Positions 10,846-18,753 of a stretch of DNA of 40,467 nt are shown piece after piece (the first letter of the stretch is position 1; each line of letters begins with the position of its first letter). Source of the DNA: a virus. The translations under genes and the position numbers were made by a program. The notes under the pieces are model-generated. The model was given only the letters and a program-made list of their open reading frames with translations. It was not told the origin of the DNA and did not search any database. The DNA lies in the IMG/VR virus record IMGVR_UViG_3300005466_000051, positions 1 to 40,467 of that record. One strand, written 5' to 3'.

Positions 10846-12447
10846 TTACACCCCGCACGAACCGCCGATACAGCGGTCCTCATTGTCTTTGACTACAGCG
10901 CCCCGCTCGAGCGCCTCTGTGTAGCTCAGACGCTTGATCGGCTGATGACCACGAGCGCCGTCAGGGTAGACTGTCACTCCTCGAAGTCCGGGCAGGAACT
11001 GCAGAAGAGTGTATCCAATTTCTGCAACCTCATCGCGATCCGTAACCGGAGCCGAGAGATTGATCGTGCTCGAGATCCCATGGTCTACGAACCGCTGCAA
11101 CCAATGCTGCATCTTGACGCGCGTGTAGAACGGGATCGTATAGGCGTCCTCGATGTCTTCGGGATTGTGCCCCTGATCTACCATACGCTGCGCTGTGGGG
11201 TCAATCACGATGTCGGTCTTCCACGACCCGTTAAGCCATCGCCGCTCGTAGGCCACAGCGAAGATCGGTTCCATGCCGGTCGTGGTCTCCGCGATAATAC
11301 CGATGGTGCCGGTCGGAGCGATTGCACGGGTCTTGACCGGCACCGACAGGCCGTGCTCCTGTGCTAGCTGACGAGCGATCTCAGTAGACGTGGCGTACTC
11401 GATCAACCATCCCTCGAGATCGTCGTCAGGCCCGTAGGGCTTGTCTCGCTGCAGGAGCCACTCGTGGACACCCATGAGACCTAGCCCAAGCCGTCGATTC
11501 TTCTCACGCACCGCTGCGACCTTCTTGTACGGTACGTCAGAATAGACTGTGCCAGCGAGCAGGAAGCGGACGGCCACGCGCAGCACACTCTTAAACTCCT
11601 CGAGCGACTTGATACGCGCAAGATTGAGCGAGCCGAGATTGCAGATGTCAGAGTCGTCGGCCGATGTGACTTCGGTGCAGGCGTTGCGCAGAGTCTCACC
11701 GGCATTGCGCCCCGCGTCAATACTGAATCCGGGCTCGGCGGTCTTGAGCATCCGCTCGAGGGTAGCCATGTAGACATCATGGGCCCACTCGTGACCTACG
11801 TGCGTATCGTCCGTGATCGCAGAGAAGAATTCATCGTCCAGGATCACGGATATATTCGTGCCCTCGAGCGGGAGCGGAAACTCAGGGTCTTTGTCCTTGA
11901 GCTTCCTCATTTCCGGCGACCAATCCTTCGCCTTGATGAAACTGAACACGTCCGGGTGCTTCCATGATAGGCCGGCCCAAATTGCGGCCCGTCGATGCCC
12001 GCCCTGGATAGAAGCCCGCCCAAGCTCATTGATCGCCTTCATCAAAGGCAGCGGGCCACTGGCAGTGCCTCCTGTGCGCTTAAGAGGCGCCCCGTCGGCC
12101 CTGAGATCGGAATAGTCAACCCCGATGCCGGCGCCCGTCGTCAGGGCCATCATGGCGTCCTGACAGAGCTGGGCCCAACCCTCGCGCGTGTCTACCGCCT
12201 TGAGGAGTAGACAATTCTGCGTCTGGTGGAGATCTCGACCAGAGGCGTACAGGTAGCGACCGCCCGGCATGAACTTACGCGTAGCGATTGCGTACTCTGT
12301 CTCCCGTGTTTCAGGTGAATCGGGGCTATACCCAAGAGCCCCCATCACATTCGTCGCAACCCGCTTGGCCGTATCCTCCCAATTTTCCTTACCGTCGAAA
12401 CTGTACTTTCCCTTGAATACGTCCTCAGCGAGCTGCGTCTCAAACAC
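10846..12447 (-). CDS. Class II (adenosylcobalamin-type) ribonucleotide reductase
   Basis: The 533-residue single-chain reductase would convert ribonucleotides to deoxyribonucleotides for phage DNA synthesis. The active-site signature N-x-C-x-E is seen as NACTE (Asn255, Cys257, Glu259). The redox-pair cysteines fit Cys79 (QTQNC) and Cys269 (DICNLGSLNL), and the C-terminal shuttle pair is CIGGSC (Cys526, Cys531). There is no ATP-cone and no partner beta subunit nearby, which fits the B12-dependent class II form typical of phages. It lies downstream of the lysis genes in the late operon, on the opposite strand from the polymerase. Confidence 0.92.
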   Translation of the reverse strand: MFETQLAEDVFKGKYSFDGKENWEDTAKRVATNVMGALGYSPDSPETRETEYAIATRKFMPGGRYLYASGRDLHQTQNCLLLKAVDTREGWAQLCQDAMMALTTGAGIGVDYSDLRADGAPLKRTGGTASGPLPLMKAINELGRASIQGGHRRAAIWAGLSWKHPDVFSFIKAKDWSPEMRKLKDKDPEFPLPLEGTNISVILDDEFFSAITDDTHVGHEWAHDVYMATLERMLKTAEPGFSIDAGRNAGETLRNACTEVTSADDSDICNLGSLNLARIKSLEEFKSVLRVAVRFLLAGTVYSDVPYKKVAAVREKNRRLGLGLMGVHEWLLQRDKPYGPDDDLEGWLIEYATSTEIARQLAQEHGLSVPVKTRAIAPTGTIGIIAETTTGMEPIFAVAYERRWLNGSWKTDIVIDPTAQRMVDQGHNPEDIEDAYTIPFYTRVKMQHWLQRFVDHGISSTINLSAPVTDRDEVAEIGYTLLQFLPGLRGVTVYPDGARGHQPIKRLSYTEALERGAVVKDNEDRCIGGSCGV

Positions 12448-12452
12448 GGGTA

Positions 12453-12635
12453 TTACTCCATTCTGCCCTCACATGAGAGCTTACGATGTATTAAATATGC
12501 TGTGATAGTGATGGTGTCAAGAACCGCTTGCTCGTCTATAGCCGCTACGACCGGGAGTGGAATTACACACCCGCAGTCGAGGTTCACCAGGGTCTTGATA
12601 TTGGCCCACGGCTTATAGTCGGTGAGAGGGTTCAC
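12453..12635 (-). CDS. Small hypothetical protein upstream of RNR
   Basis: A GTG-started 60-residue product overlaps the preceding gene as GTGA. It contains a CGC pair and a hydrophobic C-terminal half. It contains the candidate internal promoter for RNR within its coding sequence. Function is unknown. Confidence 0.5.
   Translation of the reverse strand: MNPLTDYKPWANIKTLVNLDCGCVIPLPVVAAIDEQAVLDTITITAYLIHRKLSCEGRME
12492..12520 (-). promoter_or_regulatory. Weak candidate promoter upstream of RNR
   Basis: On the minus strand a perfect TTGACA (12520-12515) is followed after 17 bases by TATTTA (12497-12492). The -10 box is poor, so this is only a possibility for separate, earlier expression of the reductase. 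Confidence 0.3.
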
Positions 12636-12802
12636 TTCAAATCATGCTCCTGATAGGGTAGGCATGTAACAACAAGATCGTGCGTTGCCCCCTCAAAACC
12701 AGTTTCCTCTAAAGTAATTGTGACAATTCCTGTACCTACTTTATACCCGTCTAACAATTCATCATACATTTCATCAGAAACTGGAATAGTGACGTATTTC
12801 AC
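12632..12802 (-). CDS. Hypothetical protein
   Basis: The 56-residue product starts at a GTG sharing GTGA with the CHAP lysin stop and ends in another GTGA overlap. It has an alternating strand pattern (KYVTIPVSD, GIVTITLEE) and is acidic. No family is recognised. Confidence 0.55.
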   Translation of the reverse strand: MKYVTIPVSDEMYDELLDGYKVGTGIVTITLEETGFEGATHDLVVTCLPYQEHDLK

Positions 12803-13590
12803 ACTCGCTCCATTCGGACGAACGCCTGCACGTTACTCAGGAACCGTCCGCGGCGCATAACCTCGCCGCCGTTACTGTCGTTCCCGATGGCCGTATTGCC
12901 CTCGATAGCCGTAAAGGACGTGGCGCTTGTCCGCTGCTCGAAGATCCCGATGTGGTCGGCCACACCGTTACCCTCCCAGTCGTAACACACGATGTCGCCC
13001 GGGCGAACGTCTGCCCATCGAACAGTCCGAAGACCGAAGTTACCAGAACGGGCCGCGCTTACGACGAACGGGACAAACGCGAATCGAGATCCGAGTTTGA
13101 ATGCTGTCTTACTGCCGGCATTCACGAAACACCACGTTACGAACATTGCGCACCACGGACCGGCGATACCGTACGCAAGAGAATACTTCACGCGATTCGA
13201 ACCGGGCGGGGATTCCTTAACCCCTAGCTGGCTCTTGGCGATATTGAGCGCCTTGACCCTGATGGTCGCTGCGCTGGGCGCTCGAGCCTTGCGTAGACGA
13301 TGCCGGCGCCTGAGTTTGTAGAGAGGCGGGAGATCCCGGCGCTTAGTGATGAGCGCGTCGAGACGCTGATTGTACTTGCGGTACAGACGCTTGCGCGGGA
13401 AACCCAGGAAGTACCGGGCCCGGTAACAAGCCGCGGCAGTCTCGCGCCCGAAAATTCCGTCGGGCTTGCCAGGATGAAAATTCTCAAACTTACTCTGGCC
13501 CCAACCATGCAGACGTTTCTGCGCAGTGCGCACAAGTTCGTGATGCATGTGAGGGCTCGTCAGCTCAAATGTTTTAGTGACCTTAATCAT
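12799..13590 (-). CDS. Endolysin: peptidoglycan-binding plus CHAP amidase/peptidase
   Basis: The 263-residue lysin has an N-terminal PG_binding_1-like repeat (GKPDGIFGRETAAA, residues 41-54), a strongly basic linker (about 66-105) and a C-terminal CHAP domain. The CHAP residues are Cys147 in PWCAMF, His213 in ADHIGIF, and Glu230/Asn232 in AIEGN. It would cut peptide bonds in host peptidoglycan at lysis. It overlaps the upstream lysozyme-like gene (ATGA), giving a two-enzyme lysis cassette preceded by a holin. Confidence 0.88.
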   Translation of the reverse strand: MIKVTKTFELTSPHMHHELVRTAQKRLHGWGQSKFENFHPGKPDGIFGRETAAACYRARYFLGFPRKRLYRKYNQRLDALITKRRDLPPLYKLRRRHRLRKARAPSAATIRVKALNIAKSQLGVKESPPGSNRVKYSLAYGIAGPWCAMFVTWCFVNAGSKTAFKLGSRFAFVPFVVSAARSGNFGLRTVRWADVRPGDIVCYDWEGNGVADHIGIFEQRTSATSFTAIEGNTAIGNDSNGGEVMRRGRFLSNVQAFVRMERV

Positions 13591-14063
13591 GCCGGCCCCA
13601 GGGGATAGTGATTATAGAATTTCCGATTAGCGTTATACGCCTGAACAGCATGACCGATTAGAGGCTGGTGCGTGCCCCACGGAGTCTTATCGAGCGCGTC
13701 CGCAAGATCTCGCTGGAAGACCCCCTTCTTAGCGAGTAGCGTAAGAAAGTCTCTGTACCGCACATCACCCTCGAGCGTAATACGCACGGCGTTAGCCCCG
13801 TCGTCGGCCGTCCAGTAATTCTGAACGCCCGTCGTGGGCGACAGATGATTGTAGAAGGTCGAGAACGGGAGCTGCAGCGTAGTGTTCAGTGGATTCCAGC
13901 GGGCACCCTGACCCGGGATACCGTTGCAGAGACCGGGCTTCTCACCGGTCTCTGCGTGCATCCAAGAAATCAGGAACCGCCGAGCACCGACATGGGGCAG
14001 GGTATCGGGGATACCTAGCTCCCTAAGAAGCAAGCTGGAAAACTGCCGGCGGGTCATTGACAT
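13587..14063 (-). CDS. Lysozyme-like peptidoglycan hydrolase
   Basis: The 158-residue protein resembles actinophage lysozyme-like domains with an early catalytic glutamate (FLISWMHAETG, Glu38), a WNPLNTT segment, a GVQNYWTADDGANA segment and a final Tyr/Asn-rich helix. It probably cleaves glycan strands and acts with the adjacent CHAP lysin. It begins two bases after the holin stop. The precise bond specificity is unknown. Confidence 0.7.
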   Translation of the reverse strand: MSMTRRQFSSLLLRELGIPDTLPHVGARRFLISWMHAETGEKPGLCNGIPGQGARWNPLNTTLQLPFSTFYNHLSPTTGVQNYWTADDGANAVRITLEGDVRYRDFLTLLAKKGVFQRDLADALDKTPWGTHQPLIGHAVQAYNANRKFYNHYPLGPA

Positions 14064-14065
14064 TG

Positions 14066-14338
14066 TTACTCCTCTTCCTTGTTACGGAAATCAGTTGCGA
14101 CCGCAGTAAGCTCAGGGATGACGACACGCAGAAACGCGGTGCCAACCGCAAACTCAGTCGCGACGATCAGCGACTTGAAATCGTCGCCGGAAACGGCCTG
14201 ACCGTCCACGAGATCGTTAGCGATCCCGCTGATGACAGGAACGGCCGCAATCAGGTACGCAGCAACCAGTGCGTACACAAAATGACGAACAACACTCGAA
14301 GCAGAGGCTCGATCAAAGAGCCCTCGAAGTACATCCAT
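14066..14338 (-). CDS. Holin-like membrane protein
   Basis: The 90-residue protein has one clear membrane segment (about residues 19-40) and a second weaker hydrophobic stretch (about 57-76), with a charged C-terminal tail ending in KEEE. An AAGGAGG site precedes the ATG. Its place directly before two lysins is the main reason for calling it a holin. Confidence 0.75.
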   Translation of the reverse strand: MDVLRGLFDRASASSVVRHFVYALVAAYLIAAVPVISGIANDLVDGQAVSGDDFKSLIVATEFAVGTAFLRVVIPELTAVATDFRNKEEE

Positions 14339-14404
14339 GCTTCCCTCCTTGGGGGTTTGTGGGCGCCCCGGGATTGCCCCGAGAACGATTATGATAGCGA
14401 GAAT

Positions 14405-17400
14405 TTAGAACCGAGCCACGCTGAATTCGCCGGACACGTACATGAGATCCACGTCGAACGTGCGGCTGGTCGTGGTCGTGTTGTCCTTCTCGATTCCGAT
14501 GGTACCGAGCAGAGCCGCACCAGTTTCTGCCGTCCCGCTCAAAGAGCCGGCGCTGACGCCGTTGATGAAAAAGGCACAGCTCGTGGCGTCGGCCGAGACC
14601 ACCAGCTCGAGCATGACCCACTGGTTCGCGCTCGGCGTGATGCCGGCGTCGGAGTACGTGCCGGCCTTCCCGATCTGCCACTTACCGGAGTTTGTCGCGC
14701 TGGCCCACCGGAAATTGTAACCGGCCGTGGGGTCGGCCTGACCGCCCGTGTTCTGGAGGCCCGCGCGGATACGGGCCAGAGTGAGCGTACCCGGGAGATT
14801 GACCAAGACCCCGAACCGAACGACTCCCTGCCCTAACTGGATAGGCGCTGTCGCCAATTCTCCGAGCCTGATGCCGGCATTACCGTTAGCATTGTTTGTG
14901 CTTCCGGTGGCTATTCGCACAATCCCGGGGTGGCTAGCCACTCCAGTCTGTACTGCGGCTGTGCCTCCGTTGTTCGAGAACAGGATCGTCTCGGCGGGGG
15001 CAGCCGATCCCACGAAATCGGTGTAGTATTCAAACGACTTCCACGAGATCGCGCCCCTCGAGGCTATAGGAGCCCACGCTCCGGTGCCTGTCTTTGAGTA
15101 GAACGACGGTCCGCCGAGATCTTCGTCGTATGCAATATCTCCTGGTCCGGGGGATGCAAGTCTTTGGGCTACCGTAATTCGCGGTAATGTTACTAACCCG
15201 TCTCCCCCAAACTCCCACGGAGCAGTGATAGCCGTACCTTTACCAATGATCGTGGACGTGCCGCCGCCGAAGTCGTTAGTATCAGGCGCCGCACCGGCAG
15301 CGTCATAGTTGAAAAAGATATGAGAGACGCCCGATTCAGTGTCAATATGACTCGTTGCGGACTGTCTCTTGAGGGCAGAGCTTGCCGGGAGTGATGATCC
15401 GTTCTTAGCGAAGATTCGGGCTTTAGTGATACCGCTCGGTAGACTTGGAGTAGTGATCGAAACTCGCCCGCGCCTCGAGGGGGTATTTACCGACCCCGTG
15501 TTTGCCGCGGACACTGACCCGATGGGGGAGGGCCCGGTCTTGTGCGTAGCATCGTCCCACTCGTAGGCGACATACCAGTTATCTCCTGATCCGTCCGCCC
15601 ACAGTAGAGTCGAGAATTTAATGATCTGGAAAATACCCCCGGTCTGGTTGTAACCAGAAACAGCGTGCATAGCCGAACCATCATAGTCGAGACCGGCCAG
15701 CTCTGGCACAGTATTGTTCTTGACGAACACATCTTTGTCGGCCACATGGGCGAAGGTGCCGGCATTGTACTGCTCGATGAACGAGCCCGTGCTCGCACCG
15801 CCAGATGCATAGGTGTGCCACAGCACCCAATAGTCTGTGCCGTCCGTCGAGATACCCCGAAGGCCCCAGGTGAACGACCCTGACCCGCGCTGGTGCCCGC
15901 CAGTCGTAGAGTTAGAGGTTTGTTGTACGCCTGACGTGTTGAATGTCTTGATCTGCGCCGTGGCAGTAGTGCCCGTGCCAGACCAGATTGCCAAAAGGAG
16001 GTTCGTGCCGTCAGAACCGAACGCCACGTCGGCGTGCGTTGAAACAGCCTCGCCGGCAGTCAACAGTGCTACCGATGTCTGAAATGTAAGAGTGGAGAGA
16101 TCGTACTTCGCCATTCGAACGTGTTTGACATCGACGTTGTTAGACAGATAACATACCCACACATCTGTACCCAGGATTGCCACACCAAGAGCGTATCCAA
16201 GGTCTGTGATATCCGTAAGTGAGTGTGTACGAAGTACAGTTGCAACACCAGATGAATTCTGGGCCTCTACTAGAGTGTCGTGACCGCTCCCACTACCCAC
16301 AGCATTATTGATAGTATAGAATTTACCCGTGGCGTCATTCCACGCTGTGCCGGCCGTGAACTTTGTGAGGGCCGAGTCATACGCAAGGTTTTCGTAGTCG
16401 TAAACAAGCGTGGGAGCCGCGCTCGGATCGCCCTGCTTGTCTACCAGCGTGAGAACAGCGCCCTTATCAAGAGTGTTGTTCGCACCCTGAAACACAGCGT
16501 TGTCAGTAACGACAAGCCCGCCCGTGTGGACGTTACCTGCAAATGTCGGGTCAGAACCGTCGGTCGGGAAATTGACTACAGTGCCGTTACCGTTAATCAG
16601 GCGGAAGCTCGTACCGTCAAGCTCGATACGATTTCCGGCCGGATCACCAGCAATGAAGAGGTTTGCGATGTTGAGGACGGAGATCAAGTGTTCGGCCGTG
16701 ATCGACCCCACCACGAGATCGCCGCCGCCCAACTGACGCAAGAAGTCTGATCCCTGTGTGCTGGCAGCGGCAGAACCGTCAATATCTCGGGCTACGATCT
16801 TGACGTAATACGGGATTGACCCCACACCGCTCGAGTCAGGCGTTCCGTAGTCCAGGGGCGTGCCGTCTGGCATCTTACGGATGAACATGACTGTGCCTTG
16901 GACTGAACCGTACAATGTACCGCTCGAAGGGGTGAATCCCGTAGTAGTGGAAATATGGACATCGTAAGTTACCTGATCGGCATTCGTAACACCTGTCCAC
17001 ACAACAGCAAGATATCCCGGGCCCCCGGTCACAGTCGGAGTAGGAGAAGATGACGGAGGAAGACCGTCCGAAGGATTAGGGGGAAGCGTGGTAGGATCTA
17101 CGAACGTGGCGTCAACAATCGGGTCTTGACCCACTAGCTCCATAATGACCAACTCATCACCGATGAAATCAGCCTGTACCGCTTCACCCTCGTCGTTATC
17201 CCAATCGCGAATACCTACCGGAATCTTGTCCCAGAGCGCGTGCGGGATACGAGCCGCCATGCCTTCCTCGTCCTCGGGACTATCGCCCGTAATAAGATAG
17301 GCTACACGCTCCTGAGTCAGAGGATAGACATACACAGGATCATCAGCAGAGTGCGTACTAGCCAACGTACCGATCAATGTAATGATACCTGTGTCCTCAT

Positions 17401-17563
17401 TCACATCCGAATACGGCATGATTTCAGATCCGAGAATCAAGGTTCCAGACTCGTCAAAGGCGGTGCCGTCTGACACGTCAATAGTGCCGGCACCGATAGA
17501 AGTATCCGCAGTGAGGGCCGAACCTACATTAGCCTCCTGAACGGAAGTAATACGTGCATCCAT
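14405..17563 (-). CDS. Large tail-tip/fibre protein with propeller-like and lectin-like regions
   Basis: The 1052-residue protein begins with a beta-rich domain (about 1-130), a Pro/Ser linker, and a fibronectin-like domain (about 165-270). Next is a tail-tip signature (GSITAEHL, then FIAGDPAGNRIELDG) common in siphovirus central fibres. Residues about 370-640 hold repeated strands with WDD/WLL-type elements suggesting a beta-propeller. The C-terminal 180 residues resemble a concanavalin-like jelly roll, which would suit glycan binding. It follows the tail hub genes and overlaps the previous gene by one base. It likely recognises the host surface. Confidence 0.75.
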   Translation of the reverse strand: MDARITSVQEANVGSALTADTSIGAGTIDVSDGTAFDESGTLILGSEIMPYSDVNEDTGIITLIGTLASTHSADDPVYVYPLTQERVAYLITGDSPEDEEGMAARIPHALWDKIPVGIRDWDNDEGEAVQADFIGDELVIMELVGQDPIVDATFVDPTTLPPNPSDGLPPSSSPTPTVTGGPGYLAVVWTGVTNADQVTYDVHISTTTGFTPSSGTLYGSVQGTVMFIRKMPDGTPLDYGTPDSSGVGSIPYYVKIVARDIDGSAAASTQGSDFLRQLGGGDLVVGSITAEHLISVLNIANLFIAGDPAGNRIELDGTSFRLINGNGTVVNFPTDGSDPTFAGNVHTGGLVVTDNAVFQGANNTLDKGAVLTLVDKQGDPSAAPTLVYDYENLAYDSALTKFTAGTAWNDATGKFYTINNAVGSGSGHDTLVEAQNSSGVATVLRTHSLTDITDLGYALGVAILGTDVWVCYLSNNVDVKHVRMAKYDLSTLTFQTSVALLTAGEAVSTHADVAFGSDGTNLLLAIWSGTGTTATAQIKTFNTSGVQQTSNSTTGGHQRGSGSFTWGLRGISTDGTDYWVLWHTYASGGASTGSFIEQYNAGTFAHVADKDVFVKNNTVPELAGLDYDGSAMHAVSGYNQTGGIFQIIKFSTLLWADGSGDNWYVAYEWDDATHKTGPSPIGSVSAANTGSVNTPSRRGRVSITTPSLPSGITKARIFAKNGSSLPASSALKRQSATSHIDTESGVSHIFFNYDAAGAAPDTNDFGGGTSTIIGKGTAITAPWEFGGDGLVTLPRITVAQRLASPGPGDIAYDEDLGGPSFYSKTGTGAWAPIASRGAISWKSFEYYTDFVGSAAPAETILFSNNGGTAAVQTGVASHPGIVRIATGSTNNANGNAGIRLGELATAPIQLGQGVVRFGVLVNLPGTLTLARIRAGLQNTGGQADPTAGYNFRWASATNSGKWQIGKAGTYSDAGITPSANQWVMLELVVSADATSCAFFINGVSAGSLSGTAETGAALLGTIGIEKDNTTTTSRTFDVDLMYVSGEFSVARF

Positions 17564-18753
17564 TAGCGGTGGTGCCTCCGACGACGCGGTCTGACAGACT
17601 TCGAGGCGCCGACACTCATAGAAGAGTCAGACGTGAGCGGAATCGTGAATGTCTGTAGTGGGAAACTCATTGAATATCCGGGTCCGTTAAGAGTCACATG
17701 ATCCCACTCTTCAAGGTGCGGAATCGGTAGGCACTCAAACGATGCCTCGACTCCCTCGTTCGAGTGCGAAGCGAGAATAGCCTCTGCCTGATCTCGGCAG
17801 GCAGCGTCAGACTTGAGACTATCAGACTCAAAGAATTCGACCATGTAACGATGTTGGCCGTTGCGTCTAAGTCCATACGGCGAAAGTGGGTGAACGTCAG
17901 GAAGTGTAGCATGGCCGCGAAAATGCTTCTTAGACTTTTTAGGCGTTCCGCCTTTTACCTCGACGTGGTTTCGTACATTCAGAATATCGAAGTGAAAGCC
18001 GGGCTGTGACACTAGCTGGTCAGTGGAGAATGTCCATACACTATTCACATTACGCCGTCGGTGCGTCAGGCGACCGACTCCGTTGAAAAAGAGCATCGCG
18101 TGCCCGTTAATCTTAGAGACAAGCGCCGGCTTGTTTCCGCCGGCCGAATCCAGACCGCCACCGGCTACGACTGCCCACGGAGCTTCCCCCGGCGTAACCG
18201 CCCTGTGCTTGTGAAGCCGGCCCGTGACTGTCTCGAGGTTGTACTTAGTCTCTCCGATACGGTCCATGACATTCCTGACCGCGTTTGCGACCAACATGCC
18301 GCGGTGGAGCGTGTACCCGTTACGTACAAGGTGCGGGTCGAGCCCGAGAGTCTCTTTGCCCTGCGCCTCAATGGTAACCTCTGCCCCCTGCCGCTGGAAA
18401 TCCGTCAGAGGCCCCCAGAAGACCGGTACATCGATCCAGGAGTCCGTGCTGGGGATATATACCCCGTAGTCGATGGAGATGAAGTTGTCGGCGTACAGGG
18501 CGCCCTGTGCTGGCGAGGCGTAGTCAAACTGGAGCTTATGGTTTGGGTCAAGGCACGTCAGACTAAGAGACCGCGTGACGGCCGCAGCGGCGTCCACCTG
18601 GACGGCCCCCTCGAGCACCTGCGGAGCTGTAAGATCCGCGACCTTTTTCTCGTCATGATCTCGAATCGTGATCGTGATACGGCGCGGCCCGGAAGTCACC
18701 AGAGCAGCCTCAAACTTTGTTTTGTTCGACGCAGAGAGGTTCAGGTTATACAT
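17563..18753 (-). CDS. Tail hub/baseplate protein
   Basis: The 396-residue protein lies between the distal tail protein and the fibre gene, where siphovirus hub proteins are encoded. The N-terminal part has hub-like strands (RRITITIRDHDEKKV), and an Asp/Tyr-rich middle follows. The C-terminus is highly basic (RPRRRRHHR). I see no peptidase motif. The start is an ATG directly following the upstream TAG stop. Confidence 0.65.
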   Translation of the reverse strand: MYNLNLSASNKTKFEAALVTSGPRRITITIRDHDEKKVADLTAPQVLEGAVQVDAAAAVTRSLSLTCLDPNHKLQFDYASPAQGALYADNFISIDYGVYIPSTDSWIDVPVFWGPLTDFQRQGAEVTIEAQGKETLGLDPHLVRNGYTLHRGMLVANAVRNVMDRIGETKYNLETVTGRLHKHRAVTPGEAPWAVVAGGGLDSAGGNKPALVSKINGHAMLFFNGVGRLTHRRRNVNSVWTFSTDQLVSQPGFHFDILNVRNHVEVKGGTPKKSKKHFRGHATLPDVHPLSPYGLRRNGQHRYMVEFFESDSLKSDAACRDQAEAILASHSNEGVEASFECLPIPHLEEWDHVTLNGPGYSMSFPLQTFTIPLTSDSSMSVGASKSVRPRRRRHHR

